A stretch of DNA of 64,000 bases, from positions 6,299-70,298 of the forward strand of contig JBAXUL010000008.1 in NCBI GenBank assembly GCA_037129695.1. The letters are read 5' to 3'. The stretch comes from CAINVV01 sp037129695. Lineage in GTDB: Bacteria; Bacteroidota; Bacteroidia; Bacteroidales; Prolixibacteraceae. This document shows positions 16,399 to 26,102 of the stretch, in pieces; positions within the stretch are counted from its first letter, which is position 1, and the number at the start of each line of letters is the position of its first letter. The notes under the pieces are model-generated. The model saw nothing but the letters and a program-made list of their open reading frames with translations, was not told where the DNA came from and searched no databases. The position numbers were made by a program, and so were the translations under genes.

Positions 16399-19089
16399 TT
16401 GGGCACTATACGACATTTAAAATATACGTTTCTACTGATTCTGTTTTGGCATTCTTTTGGTTTTGCCCAGAAACAGACTCAGGACAGGAACACCGTCACC
16501 CTTCAGAAGAAAACTGCATTGCAATTGTCTAAAGATCGTAATAAATCTTTAAGGGACTCATTGACAGCATTAAACAAGGACTCTCTTGCCTTGGATTCTA
16601 TTAAGCATAAGAATGGTGGCAGTGATTTTGATGCGATTGTTGAATACACGGCTGATGGCAAAATCAACATCAACAATTCCAAAAACAAAATCTACATGTA
16701 TAAGAATGCCCAGGTAAAATACAAGGATATTGAACTGAAGGCGGATTATATTGAATTAAATCGCGACAGTAATGTGATTCATGCAACCGGTTTGCCTGAT
16801 TCTACCGGTACAATTGTAGGAAAGCCGATTTTTAAACAAGCTGATCAGGAATTTGAAGCGGATGAAATAAGATACAATTTTCTGACCAAGAGGGGTATCG
16901 TTTATGGTGTTGTGACGGAGCAGGAGGGAGGGTACATTCACAGCGGAAAAACCAAGCTGGTCAATGACTCCACCTACAACATGAAAGATGGAAAATATAC
17001 GACTTGTGATGCTGAACATCCTCATTTTTATCTTCAGATGACAAAGGCCAAAGTGCTTTCCAATAAAAAAATTGTAACGGGTCCTGCCTATCTTGTTGTG
17101 GAAGATATTCCAATCTATTTTTTATTTATTCCTTTTGGATTCTTTCCAAACTCACCCAGCTATTCATCCGGATTTCTGATGCCAACCTATGGAGAAGAAA
17201 TTAACCGTGGTTTCTTTTTACGTGATTTGGGTTACTACTGGGCTGCCAATGATTATTTCGATGTTGCTCTGAGAGGAGATATATTTTCAAAAGGATCGAG
17301 AGGTCTTAAGTTTCACACCAACTATCGCCTTCGTTACAAATTCAGTGGAGGCCTGGATTTCAATTATTACAAAAATGTAACCGGAGATAAGGGTTTATCT
17401 GATTATAAGATACAGAATGATTATGCCATTACCTGGAACCATTCGATGGATTCCAAGGCAAGTCCCAATCAGACATTCAGTGCGAGTGTCAATTTTTCAA
17501 CGAGTACGTATGATCAGAACAATGCCTATACAACACAAAATTACCTGACCAATACCAAGCAATCAAGTATCGCTTATACCAAACGTTGGGAGAATACACC
17601 TTTTACGATGTCTGCCAACTTTCGTCATTCGCAGAATAGCCGCGATACGACCATTAATCTGACTTTGCCTCAGATGACCTTCAATGTCAATCGTTTGTAT
17701 CCTTTTAAAACCAAGAATGCATCGGGCAAGGAAAAGTGGTACCAGAAGATTGGGATGAGCTACACATTCGACATGCAGAATACCATCAATGCAAAGGAAT
17801 ATAATCTTATGAAATCCAGCCTGGTTAAGGACTGGCAGAATGGTGTTAAACAAAGTATTCCGGTAAGTACTTCATTTAAATTATTGAAGTATATTATGGT
17901 TAGTCCTTCCTTTAGCTACAATGAGAGATGGTATACTCAACAGATCCGAAAGGCCTGGGATCCGGTGAAGCAAACTGTTATGGTTTCAGATACCATTTAT
18001 GGTTTTACCCGGGATTATGATTATTCAGTAAGCGTGGGTGCATCCACCAAATTGTATGGGAATTATATGCCAAGAAATCCAAAATCCAATATCAAAGGAA
18101 TCAGGCATTTAATGACTCCCAGCCTGAGTTTCAGCATGCAGCCCGATTTCAGTGATCCTGGATATAATATGTATGGAACTGTCGAGTATTACGACAGTCA
18201 GGGCAGGCCGGTATCGTTGAGATATCCTTACCACCAGGGAGGTGTTTACGGTACAGCCGGACAAGGAAGATCGGGGTCGATCGGTTTCAATGTGAACAAT
18301 ACCTTGGAGATGAAGATGTTGAATGTTGATGATACTGTTTCCAAAGACAAATACAAAAGGGTAAAACTACTCGATCAGTTGTCGTTCGCTACCAATTATA
18401 ATCTGGCGGCCGATTCCCTTAATCTTTCCAATATCAACCTTTCTGCGAGAACAAAAGTCGCTGGCATTGATGTAAATATGGGTGCTATTCTGGATCCATA
18501 TGCTTATGAGAACGGACACCTGATCAATGTTTATCAGATTCAGCAAAACGGAAAACTGGCAAGACTGACGAGTGCAAACATGTCGTTTGGTTATGCTTTC
18601 AAGTCGAAGACGAAGGAGGATAAGGAAAAAGAAAAGCTCAAACTGGGAGTTGGTCCGGACGGCAAACCATTACCCAAATCGGAAGAACAGAAAGCCATTG
18701 ATGCTGCAAGAAAAAATTACCCTGAGATACCTGAATATATTGATTTTAGTCTTCCCTGGGACTTTCGTTTTGACTATAGCCTGAGGTACAGCAAACCTGA
18801 CCCAAAGGCGACTCCAACCATTAACCAGACCGTTGAATTTAGTGGGAATGTGAGTTTAACCAAGGGATGGCAGATTGGGTTCTCATCTGGACTGGATGTT
18901 CAAAAAATGGAGGTGTCTTTTACTCAGTTTAACATTTTCAGGGATTTACACTGTTTCCAAATGTCGCTGAATCTTGTTCCATTTGGATACCGGCAAAGTT
19001 ACAGTTTCACCCTCAGGGCTACCGCAGCCATGTTGCAGGATTTGAAATTTAGCAAACAGGATAGTTTCTACGACAAGCAACAATATTGA
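16399..19089 (+). CDS. lptD: LPS assembly outer-membrane protein LptD
   Basis: Outer-membrane translocon that inserts lipopolysaccharide into the outer leaflet. It starts with TTG, the only plausible initiator before the signal peptide (about residues 7-23, ending FGFAQ). An N-terminal OstA/LptA-like jellyroll (about 75-200, with KADYIELN and the repeated beta pattern) precedes a large beta-barrel, and the conserved IPIYFLFIPFGFFP stretch near residue 240 is typical of Bacteroidota LptD. The length of 896 aa fits. An inserted low-complexity charged loop lies at about 735-775. Divergent from the amidase. Confidence 0.93.
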   Translation: MGTIRHLKYTFLLILFWHSFGFAQKQTQDRNTVTLQKKTALQLSKDRNKSLRDSLTALNKDSLALDSIKHKNGGSDFDAIVEYTADGKININNSKNKIYMYKNAQVKYKDIELKADYIELNRDSNVIHATGLPDSTGTIVGKPIFKQADQEFEADEIRYNFLTKRGIVYGVVTEQEGGYIHSGKTKLVNDSTYNMKDGKYTTCDAEHPHFYLQMTKAKVLSNKKIVTGPAYLVVEDIPIYFLFIPFGFFPNSPSYSSGFLMPTYGEEINRGFFLRDLGYYWAANDYFDVALRGDIFSKGSRGLKFHTNYRLRYKFSGGLDFNYYKNVTGDKGLSDYKIQNDYAITWNHSMDSKASPNQTFSASVNFSTSTYDQNNAYTTQNYLTNTKQSSIAYTKRWENTPFTMSANFRHSQNSRDTTINLTLPQMTFNVNRLYPFKTKNASGKEKWYQKIGMSYTFDMQNTINAKEYNLMKSSLVKDWQNGVKQSIPVSTSFKLLKYIMVSPSFSYNERWYTQQIRKAWDPVKQTVMVSDTIYGFTRDYDYSVSVGASTKLYGNYMPRNPKSNIKGIRHLMTPSLSFSMQPDFSDPGYNMYGTVEYYDSQGRPVSLRYPYHQGGVYGTAGQGRSGSIGFNVNNTLEMKMLNVDDTVSKDKYKRVKLLDQLSFATNYNLAADSLNLSNINLSARTKVAGIDVNMGAILDPYAYENGHLINVYQIQQNGKLARLTSANMSFGYAFKSKTKEDKEKEKLKLGVGPDGKPLPKSEEQKAIDAARKNYPEIPEYIDFSLPWDFRFDYSLRYSKPDPKATPTINQTVEFSGNVSLTKGWQIGFSSGLDVQKMEVSFTQFNIFRDLHCFQMSLNLVPFGYRQSYSFTLRATAAMLQDLKFSKQDSFYDKQQY

Positions 19090-19170
19090 TCAGGGATAGA
19101 GGCAAAAGTTTATCATCCAAAGATTGGAACTCCCCTAAATTATCTCTTACGCTGTGATTTCTCAGTAAAG

Positions 19171-19710
19171 CTAAAGGAATAGCTCACACCAGGCTTCAAA
19201 ACGATCAATTTTTGGTTTTCCAAATTTGGAAATGGATTTTCGCACCTCAGGAAGTGATTTCTCTTCAAAAATATCATTGGATTTAGAGTAGAATTTATCT
19301 GCGAAAGAAATAATCTGCTCTTCAACAGTTTCAGGTATCAGGTCCCTGAGCGGTAATGGTAAACTTCTTTCGAGGATTTCTTCTTTGGTAATTCCTACAC
19401 CGGTATGTCTTTCACATACCAGTCCATGCTCGGGAAAACCAAGTCCGGTAAGTAGTTCACGACCCAGATACCCATGTGCAAGATACGGATAGTCGCCAAA
19501 ACAATAGATCTTGGGTGCGTTGGTCATGAATATTCCAATGTCGTGAAGCATGGCTGCCTCTTCGATGAAAATCAAATCCGGGTTTAGCTCCGGATGATTC
19601 TGAGCGATCAGCAATGCCTTGTCTGTCACACACCGGCAATGGCCATAAATAATATCGTAAGCCTTCGACCCTGGCTTGTAATATTTTGAAATCAAAACTA
19701 TCGGATCCAT
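19171..19710 (-). CDS. HD domain phosphohydrolase
   Basis: Small HD-superfamily metal-dependent hydrolase. His24, the His56-Asp57 pair in MLHDIG and a later Asp in FADKFYS supply the metal ligands. Proteins of this size (179 aa) with a short HD domain are usually nucleotidases or phosphohydrolases of unknown substrate. Cytoplasmic. Convergent with lptD; no clear terminator is visible in the 81 bases between them. Confidence 0.85.
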   Translation of the reverse strand: MDPIVLISKYYKPGSKAYDIIYGHCRCVTDKALLIAQNHPELNPDLIFIEEAAMLHDIGIFMTNAPKIYCFGDYPYLAHGYLGRELLTGLGFPEHGLVCERHTGVGITKEEILERSLPLPLRDLIPETVEEQIISFADKFYSKSNDIFEEKSLPEVRKSISKFGKPKIDRFEAWCELFL

Positions 19711-19847
19711 AGAAATCAGGGTACTTGTAAAAAAACCTTACTTATTCAAGCATTGCCTTGCTAAATTAATATAAAAGTATTCATATCTATTTTTTAGCGC
19801 TTTCAAATTGCTAAGATTGTTGGTTATTCGCTATTTTTAAACCCAAA

Positions 19848-22007
19848 TTGAATCAATACGGAGATACAGTGAACAAGGATATTTTTAAAACATACCCGCG
19901 GGCTTTCAGACGCGGTATTGAGAGTCTCGAAAAGGGCATAAAGGAAAAGGGTGTCAAACGAATTGAAAAAAGTGTTGAATCCGGTTTTAAACCAGGCATG
20001 ATCTTTTTGGATATTTTCAATCATTCGCCTTCTTTACAAGAGGCGACAGATCTTTTTGTGTCTGGTTATCATCAGGATTTTGTTAAGGCAGCACTTGAAA
20101 TCGGGATTAAATACTATTCCGGAGTGGATCGGCTCCAATCCTATTCCGACTCTGTTCCATTTTTTCTTGAATCGGCTCGTGCCGGGGGTGCCGAGGCCTG
20201 CAACTATATAGGAAGTATGCGGGAAAAAGGTGAAGGGCTTCCTGTCGACCCTGCCAAGGCTTTCGAATGGTATGAAAGAGGAGCGGAGCGAGGCGATAAG
20301 GTGGCCAAATACAATTATGGACGTTTGCTTTATTCGGGTGAAGGAGGTTACAAAGATACAGACGAAGCGGTAGACTATTGGTATGCCTCCGCCAAGGAGG
20401 GGTATCTTCCGGCAGTGTATAAAGTAGGTGAGATTTTCGAACTGGGAATGACGGTACCTGTCAAATTGGAGAAAGCCTACGAATGGTATCAAAAAGCAGC
20501 GAATGATGGATATGAACCCGCTTTCCAAAAAATTGGTTTGTTTCTGTATGAAGGCAAGGGGGTTGAAAAAAATATTGAACAGAGCCTCGTATGGCTGACG
20601 AAGATTGAAGGAACGGTATCCTCGGAGGTTGCCCTCAAATTGGGCAAAATTTATCTGATAGGATTGGATACTGAAAAAAATCTGGATAAGGCGAAATTAT
20701 ACCTGGAACAAGCTGTTCAAGCCGATTATTCTGAGGCAATATTTTTGATGGGGAAACTGAAGGAAGAGACCACACAGGACGATTACCTAGATTTGTACCA
20801 GAAGGCAGCCGACCGTGGATTTGCAGAAGCACAAGAGGCTCTTGCGAGTTATTATTTGAGGCAATCTGATTATCATGGTGTTGACATGCTCAAAAAGGCA
20901 GCTTTGAACGGTAGTGCTGATGCCATGGTGCTACTGGCAAAGCGTCATGAGACTGGAGAAGGGGTAGATAAAAACTATAAAACAGCTGTTGATTATTACC
21001 GCAAGGCAGCGGAAAAAGGAAATCTTGAAGCACAATATCAATATGCCAGTCTTTGCCTTGCAGGTGAATGGATCGAAAGAGACAAATACTCTGCAGGCGA
21101 CTATTTCAAAAAGGCTGCGGAGGCAGGTCATCCACGGGCCTGCTATATTCTAGGGCTGTTGCACGAAAAAGGAGAGACCTATTGGGCAGATAAAGACAAG
21201 GCATTTGAATGGTATCTGAAAGCTGCGGAGAAAGGGGTACCAGGAGCCATGTTTAAAACGGCAGTATATTATGAAAATGGTGTTAAGGTTGAGAAGGATC
21301 TGAAGGAGGCTTTGCGCTGGTACCGGCAGGCCTCATCGGCCGGTTATGCAAAGGCCGCATTTAATCTCGCAGTTCTGTTCGAAACAGGACAAGGTTGTGA
21401 GATGGATACTGAAAAGTCTATTGAACAGTATGAAGTCGCTGCCAATGGCGGAATTGCCGAAGCTATGAATAACCTCGGGAATGTATATCATCAGGGAAAA
21501 GGAATAAAGGCTGATCTTGGGGAAGCATTCAAGTGGTACACCCGTGCTGATGATTCCGGGTTTATGCTGGGATCCTACAATTTAGGGGTCATGTGGTATT
21601 TTGGAGAAACCGGCGAAAAAAATTATCAAAAGGCATTTTTCTATTTCAAAAAAGCAGCAGATAAAAATTATCCCCAGGCACAATACAATTTGGCAGGAAT
21701 GTATTATTACGGAGAAGGTGTTGACGAGAATAAAACTCTTGCCCTGGAGCTTTACCGTAAAGCTGCTGAAAATGGATTTGTACAATCCTGGATCAACCTG
21801 GCTGAATTTTATGCTTCGGGTGAACTTGTTGAAAAAGATGTGGAGAAGGCCATCGAATATTTTAATCTTGCCTCCGACCATGGATTGGGTGAAGCAGACT
21901 ATTTGCTATCCGAAATTTATAGAACGGAAGAAGGATTTAAGGATTCATCCAAGCAGGCACAATCTCTGACAAGATCAGAAAGCAGGGGATTTGTACCTGA
22001 AGATTAA
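19848..22007 (+). CDS. Sel1-like repeat protein, cytoplasmic
   Basis: A 719-residue solenoid of about 16 Sel1-type TPR units (roughly 36 residues each, from about residue 115 to 710) after a 110-residue helical head. Units show the expected A.....LG..Y..G.GV..D...A..WY.KAA..G pattern. There is no signal peptide and no fused enzyme domain, so a cytoplasmic protein-protein scaffold is likely. Start is TTG at 19848 or GTG at 19869; no ATG is available. Units 6 and 7 are shortened. Ends in a strong terminator shared with purL. Confidence 0.88.
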   Translation: MNQYGDTVNKDIFKTYPRAFRRGIESLEKGIKEKGVKRIEKSVESGFKPGMIFLDIFNHSPSLQEATDLFVSGYHQDFVKAALEIGIKYYSGVDRLQSYSDSVPFFLESARAGGAEACNYIGSMREKGEGLPVDPAKAFEWYERGAERGDKVAKYNYGRLLYSGEGGYKDTDEAVDYWYASAKEGYLPAVYKVGEIFELGMTVPVKLEKAYEWYQKAANDGYEPAFQKIGLFLYEGKGVEKNIEQSLVWLTKIEGTVSSEVALKLGKIYLIGLDTEKNLDKAKLYLEQAVQADYSEAIFLMGKLKEETTQDDYLDLYQKAADRGFAEAQEALASYYLRQSDYHGVDMLKKAALNGSADAMVLLAKRHETGEGVDKNYKTAVDYYRKAAEKGNLEAQYQYASLCLAGEWIERDKYSAGDYFKKAAEAGHPRACYILGLLHEKGETYWADKDKAFEWYLKAAEKGVPGAMFKTAVYYENGVKVEKDLKEALRWYRQASSAGYAKAAFNLAVLFETGQGCEMDTEKSIEQYEVAANGGIAEAMNNLGNVYHQGKGIKADLGEAFKWYTRADDSGFMLGSYNLGVMWYFGETGEKNYQKAFFYFKKAADKNYPQAQYNLAGMYYYGEGVDENKTLALELYRKAAENGFVQSWINLAEFYASGELVEKDVEKAIEYFNLASDHGLGEADYLLSEIYRTEEGFKDSSKQAQSLTRSESRGFVPED

Positions 22008-22032
22008 TGTGAGAAAGGTTCAAATAAATGAT

Positions 22033-22076
22033 TCAAGAAAGAAGGCTGCAATGTAGATTGCGGCCTTCTTTCTTGA
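22033..22076. terminator. Bidirectional intrinsic terminator between Sel1 gene and purL
   Basis: A 20-bp stem with a single wobble closes a GTAG tetraloop (22053-22056). The outer arms are A-rich and T-rich, suitable for both strands. Confidence 0.88.
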
Positions 22077-22127
22077 TCCCTCTGATCTTGTTGTACTCAG
22101 TTCCATTGAATACCCATTCTACTTTTC

Positions 22128-25100
22128 TCATTTTCCTTTGTTGAGTATCCAGTTTTTTGCATTGACGAATGCCTCCACCCATGGCGTAATCTCGTCGTTC
22201 TTACGATCGGAAGGGTAGTGGCCCCACTGCCAGGGATAGATGGCCCTTTCGAGATGGGGCATCATGGCCAGATGCCTGCCATCGGCAGAACAAATTGCGG
22301 CTGTATTGAAATCAGATCCGTTTGGATTTCCCGGATAATTTTCAAACGAATACTTCATTGGAATCAGGTACTGATCTTCTGCTTCAGGCATCGAAAACTT
22401 TCCTTCGCCATGTGCCACCCAGGTTCCGAGTTTCTTGCCGGCAAGTGATTTTAGCATGACTGATTCGTTGGCCTGAATGTCTACATTTAAAAATGCGGAT
22501 TCAAATTTATGTGACGCGTTGTGTAGCATCTTGATTTTCTGCTTTTTCGCCGGATAGATCAGATCGAGGGCAACCATCAACTGACATCCGTTGCAAACGC
22601 CCAGACTCAGTGTATTTTCCCTTTTATAAAACTGATCCAATGCGGCTTTTGCCCGTTCGTTGTATTTGAAAGCACCAGCCCAACCGATGGCTGAGCCAAG
22701 AACATCGGAATTTGAAAAGCCACCAACAAAGACAATCAGGCTAATATCTTCCAATGTTTCCCTTCCGGAAATCAAATCGGTCATGTGCACATCTTTGACA
22801 TCAAATCCGGCCAGATAAAGGCTCCATGCCATTTCCCTGTCACCATTGACGCCTTTCTCCCGGATAATTGCTGCTTTTACTCCTGTGGTGGTCCTTCTTT
22901 TTGGATCAATGTTCATTGAAGCATAATCACCGGCGAACTTGCCAAAGTTGAAAGCAAGATTATTCTTTTTATAATTGACCAGGCGACTCAAAGCCAAATC
23001 GTTACCGCATTGTTTCCGGTCGAGCAGGTAGGATGGCCTAAACCATTTTTCACGCAAATTGTCAACATCAAAAAGATATTCTTCTGAGAGATTTTTGATT
23101 CTGACAACTCTTTCGTCAACCGGCATACCGATAGGAATACAGGCAATTTGTTTTTCGCGGAACAGCAGTTCCATTTTGACCGGATCATTTGCCTGAACGA
23201 TCACTCCAGGGTTCTCACTAAACAAGAGTTTCACACTGTCGTACTCGCCAACAGCGGATAAATCAATATTCAAACCACCTTCTCTATTCGCAAAACATGA
23301 TTCAAGTAAGGTAACGATCAATCCACCGGAGGAGATATCATGGCCGGATGCAATCAATCCTGTTTGTATGGCTTCCTGTAATGTATTGAAAGCCAAAGCA
23401 AAGTAGGCAGGATCTGAGACTGAGGGAGTTTCTTCGCCCAAAGCCGAAAGAATCTGTCCGAGCGAACTACCACCCAGCGCCTTTTTCGATTTTGAAAAAT
23501 CGATATAATAAAGTTGCTTGGAAGGATCGTTGACCAGGACTGGCTCTACAATTTTCGCAATATTGGAGATTTCCCCGGAAGCGGATATGATCACCGTCCC
23601 AGGGGCAAAGACTACTTCGTCCTTGTATTTCTGAGTCATGGAGAGTGAATCTTTTCCCGTCGGGATATTGATTCCCAATGCACAGGCGAAGTCAGAGGCT
23701 GCTTCAACCGCCTGATACAAGCGGGCATTCTCGCCCTGATTTTTGGCCGGCCACATCCAATTGGCAGAAAGCGAGATTCCTTTTAATCCTAGAGTAAGCG
23801 GTGCCCATACAATATTGGTAAGCGCTTCCGCAATGGATAGCACTGAGCCGTTTCCTGGACTAATCAAACCTGCTGCAGGGGCATGACCCAGTGAAGTGGC
23901 GATACCCTTCACTCCCTGGTAATCGATGGCCACAGCACCCAGATTGTTAAGTGGTAGTTGCAGTTCCCCGGCACATTGCTGTTTGGCAATTTTCCCTGTA
24001 ACCGAGCGATCCACTTTGTTGGTTAACCAATCTTTGCATCCAACAGATTCAAGTTGTAATATTTGTTCCAGATAATTGGTAATTAGTTCTTTGGAGTAGG
24101 AAATGTTAAGGTATTTTACGGTTGGCGTCTCGTCTTCGAGCACCGTGCGGGGAGGCTTTCCGAAAAGCGTGGCTAACTCCATATCGATGGGTTTTTCCCC
24201 GTTTTTGCGATTGATAAAGGTGAATTTGTGGTCACCGGTAGTTTCGCCAATCACATAAAATGGAGAACGTTCGCGTTCAGCAATACGCTTGATCCAGTCC
24301 AGATTTTCCTTGCCGGTAACGAATCCCATGCGTTCCTGCGATTCATTTCCAACGATTTCCCTCGCCGATAAGGTTGGGTCGCCTACCGGTAACTGATCAA
24401 CGAATATCTGACCTCCGGTTTCTTCTACTAATTCTGACAGGCAATTCAGGTGGCCGCCGGCACCATGGTCATGAATAGAAACAATTGGGTTCCTACCTGA
24501 TTCGGCCAATGCACGGATGGTATTGTAAGCCCTTTTTTGCATCTCAGGATTTGCACGTTGAACCGCATTTAATTCAATGTGGCTTTCGAAAGCACCTGTA
24601 TCAACAGATGATACAGCCCCTCCGCCCATGCCAATGCGATAATTGTCACCTCCGAGTAGAACTACACTTTCGCCGGTTTGCGGAATACCTTTGAGACTAT
24701 CTTCCTTTCTGGCGTAACCGATACCGCCAGCCTGCATAATTACTTTATCGTAGCCGAATTTTTTCTGGTTTTCAGCATGTTCAAAGGTAAGAACCGATCC
24801 GTTGATGAGCGGTTGTCCGAATTTGTTGCCAAAATCAGATGCACCGTTGGATGCCTTGATCAACAGCTCCTCAGGATCGTGATACAACCATTTTCTGGGT
24901 GCCACACGTTGCTCCCAGGGTCTGTTGTCACTCTCATCATTGCGGGAGTAGGAGGTCATGTAAACCGCAGTTCCAGCGATGGGAAAACTGCCTTTACCTC
25001 CTGCCATCCGGTCGCGTATCTCGCCACCGGTACCTGTTGCCGCTCCATTGAATGGTTCTACGGTAGTTGGAAAATTGTGAGTTTCTGCTTTAAGAGAAAG

Positions 25101-25817
25101 GACGGTATCGATATCGGTAACCTGAAAAAAATCGGGCTGATCAGCAGATATTGGAGCAAATTGCTCTGCTTGTGGACCTTCGCTAAATGAACAGTTGTCT
25201 TTGTAGGCAGAGACAACCGTATTTGGATGGGTTTTTGTTGTTTTTTTTATCATTTCAAACAAAGTAGAACTCTTCTCTACTCCGTCGATGACAAAACGAC
25301 CGTTAAAAATCTTGTGGCGGCAGTGCTCCGAATTGACCTGCGAAAATCCAAAGACCTCACTGTCTGTTAGTTTTCGGCTTATTTTGACCGAAACTTCTTC
25401 TAGATACTGAATTTCGTCCTCGCTTAATGCCAGTCCCTCACGAAGGTTATAGGCTGAAATATCTTCTATGTAGATGACTGTTTCAGGCAAGTGATGAATG
25501 GTGAACAAGGATTGGTCCAGTCCGTGGTACATTGCCTGAAGCATTGGATCGAGGTGTGTCTGCTCATCGGCAGCAAAGAACTCCTCTATGCGTTCGATCC
25601 CCTTGATTCCCATATTTTGGGTGATTTCGACTGCATTGGTGCTCCAAGGAGTGATCATCTCTTTTCTTGGGCCGACGAACTGACCTTCCAGTAGGTCGTT
25701 GCGAATCCAATCGACTTCTCCGAATAGCCAGATCAGCTTTTCGATATCAGATTGATTCAGTGAAACTTGTGTGCCAACGGCAATGGTTTTAATGGTCTCC
25801 TTGAAAAAGAGGATCAT
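22128..25817 (-). CDS. purL: Phosphoribosylformylglycinamidine synthase (fused PurL-PurQ)
   Basis: Step four of purine synthesis: FGAR plus glutamine and ATP to FGAM. The single-chain form has an N-terminal PurS-like region, two AIRS-type synthetase halves (motifs AETHNFPT, GTGGEIRD, GAGGHLN) and a C-terminal class I glutaminase with the nucleophile Cys1075 in GVCNGCQLM and the HGEGKF loop. 1229 residues is the normal length. A -7-like TATCTTCG lies about 30 bases upstream (25845-25852, minus strand). Confidence 0.98.
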   Translation of the reverse strand: MILFFKETIKTIAVGTQVSLNQSDIEKLIWLFGEVDWIRNDLLEGQFVGPRKEMITPWSTNAVEITQNMGIKGIERIEEFFAADEQTHLDPMLQAMYHGLDQSLFTIHHLPETVIYIEDISAYNLREGLALSEDEIQYLEEVSVKISRKLTDSEVFGFSQVNSEHCRHKIFNGRFVIDGVEKSSTLFEMIKKTTKTHPNTVVSAYKDNCSFSEGPQAEQFAPISADQPDFFQVTDIDTVLSLKAETHNFPTTVEPFNGAATGTGGEIRDRMAGGKGSFPIAGTAVYMTSYSRNDESDNRPWEQRVAPRKWLYHDPEELLIKASNGASDFGNKFGQPLINGSVLTFEHAENQKKFGYDKVIMQAGGIGYARKEDSLKGIPQTGESVVLLGGDNYRIGMGGGAVSSVDTGAFESHIELNAVQRANPEMQKRAYNTIRALAESGRNPIVSIHDHGAGGHLNCLSELVEETGGQIFVDQLPVGDPTLSAREIVGNESQERMGFVTGKENLDWIKRIAERERSPFYVIGETTGDHKFTFINRKNGEKPIDMELATLFGKPPRTVLEDETPTVKYLNISYSKELITNYLEQILQLESVGCKDWLTNKVDRSVTGKIAKQQCAGELQLPLNNLGAVAIDYQGVKGIATSLGHAPAAGLISPGNGSVLSIAEALTNIVWAPLTLGLKGISLSANWMWPAKNQGENARLYQAVEAASDFACALGINIPTGKDSLSMTQKYKDEVVFAPGTVIISASGEISNIAKIVEPVLVNDPSKQLYYIDFSKSKKALGGSSLGQILSALGEETPSVSDPAYFALAFNTLQEAIQTGLIASGHDISSGGLIVTLLESCFANREGGLNIDLSAVGEYDSVKLLFSENPGVIVQANDPVKMELLFREKQIACIPIGMPVDERVVRIKNLSEEYLFDVDNLREKWFRPSYLLDRKQCGNDLALSRLVNYKKNNLAFNFGKFAGDYASMNIDPKRRTTTGVKAAIIREKGVNGDREMAWSLYLAGFDVKDVHMTDLISGRETLEDISLIVFVGGFSNSDVLGSAIGWAGAFKYNERAKAALDQFYKRENTLSLGVCNGCQLMVALDLIYPAKKQKIKMLHNASHKFESAFLNVDIQANESVMLKSLAGKKLGTWVAHGEGKFSMPEAEDQYLIPMKYSFENYPGNPNGSDFNTAAICSADGRHLAMMPHLERAIYPWQWGHYPSDRKNDEITPWVEAFVNAKNWILNKGK

Positions 25818-25844
25818 GGGCAGGGTTTTATGATTTAACGTCTG

Positions 25845-25852
25845 CGAAGATA
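25845..25852 (-). promoter_or_regulatory. -7 promoter box for purL
   Basis: Minus-strand TATCTTCG, one mismatch from TAnnTTTG, 28 bases from the ATG. No convincing -33 element was found. Confidence 0.45.
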
Positions 25853-25860
25853 GGGAGAAG

Positions 25861-25950
25861 TGAATTACAAATTAAAAGTTGCAAATTAAAAATAGGTTAA
25901 GATTTGAACATAAAGCAGTTGACAATTCGGCAATTCGGTAATTCGATGGA
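25861..25950. repeat. Short degenerate repeats (CAAATTAAAA and CAATTCGG units)
   Basis: Two copies of CAAATTAAAA (25869-25893) are followed by a run of CAATTCGG, CAATTCGG, TAATTCG at 25923-25945. Short AAATTA- and AATTCG-type simple repeats are common in intergenic DNA of this phylum. They occupy the gap between purL and the next gene, which otherwise holds no gene. Confidence 0.55.
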
Positions 25951-26102
25951 TTAATAATTACATAAATTATTGATTAGCATGACAATGCATTTATTTTTCA
26001 AATGATAGTATTTGAACTGGAAAGATTTTAAATATTAAAACTATCCAGCATTTATGATCACCAAGTGGTTGGATGATTAAATTACACCATAGTTGAATTG
26101 AT

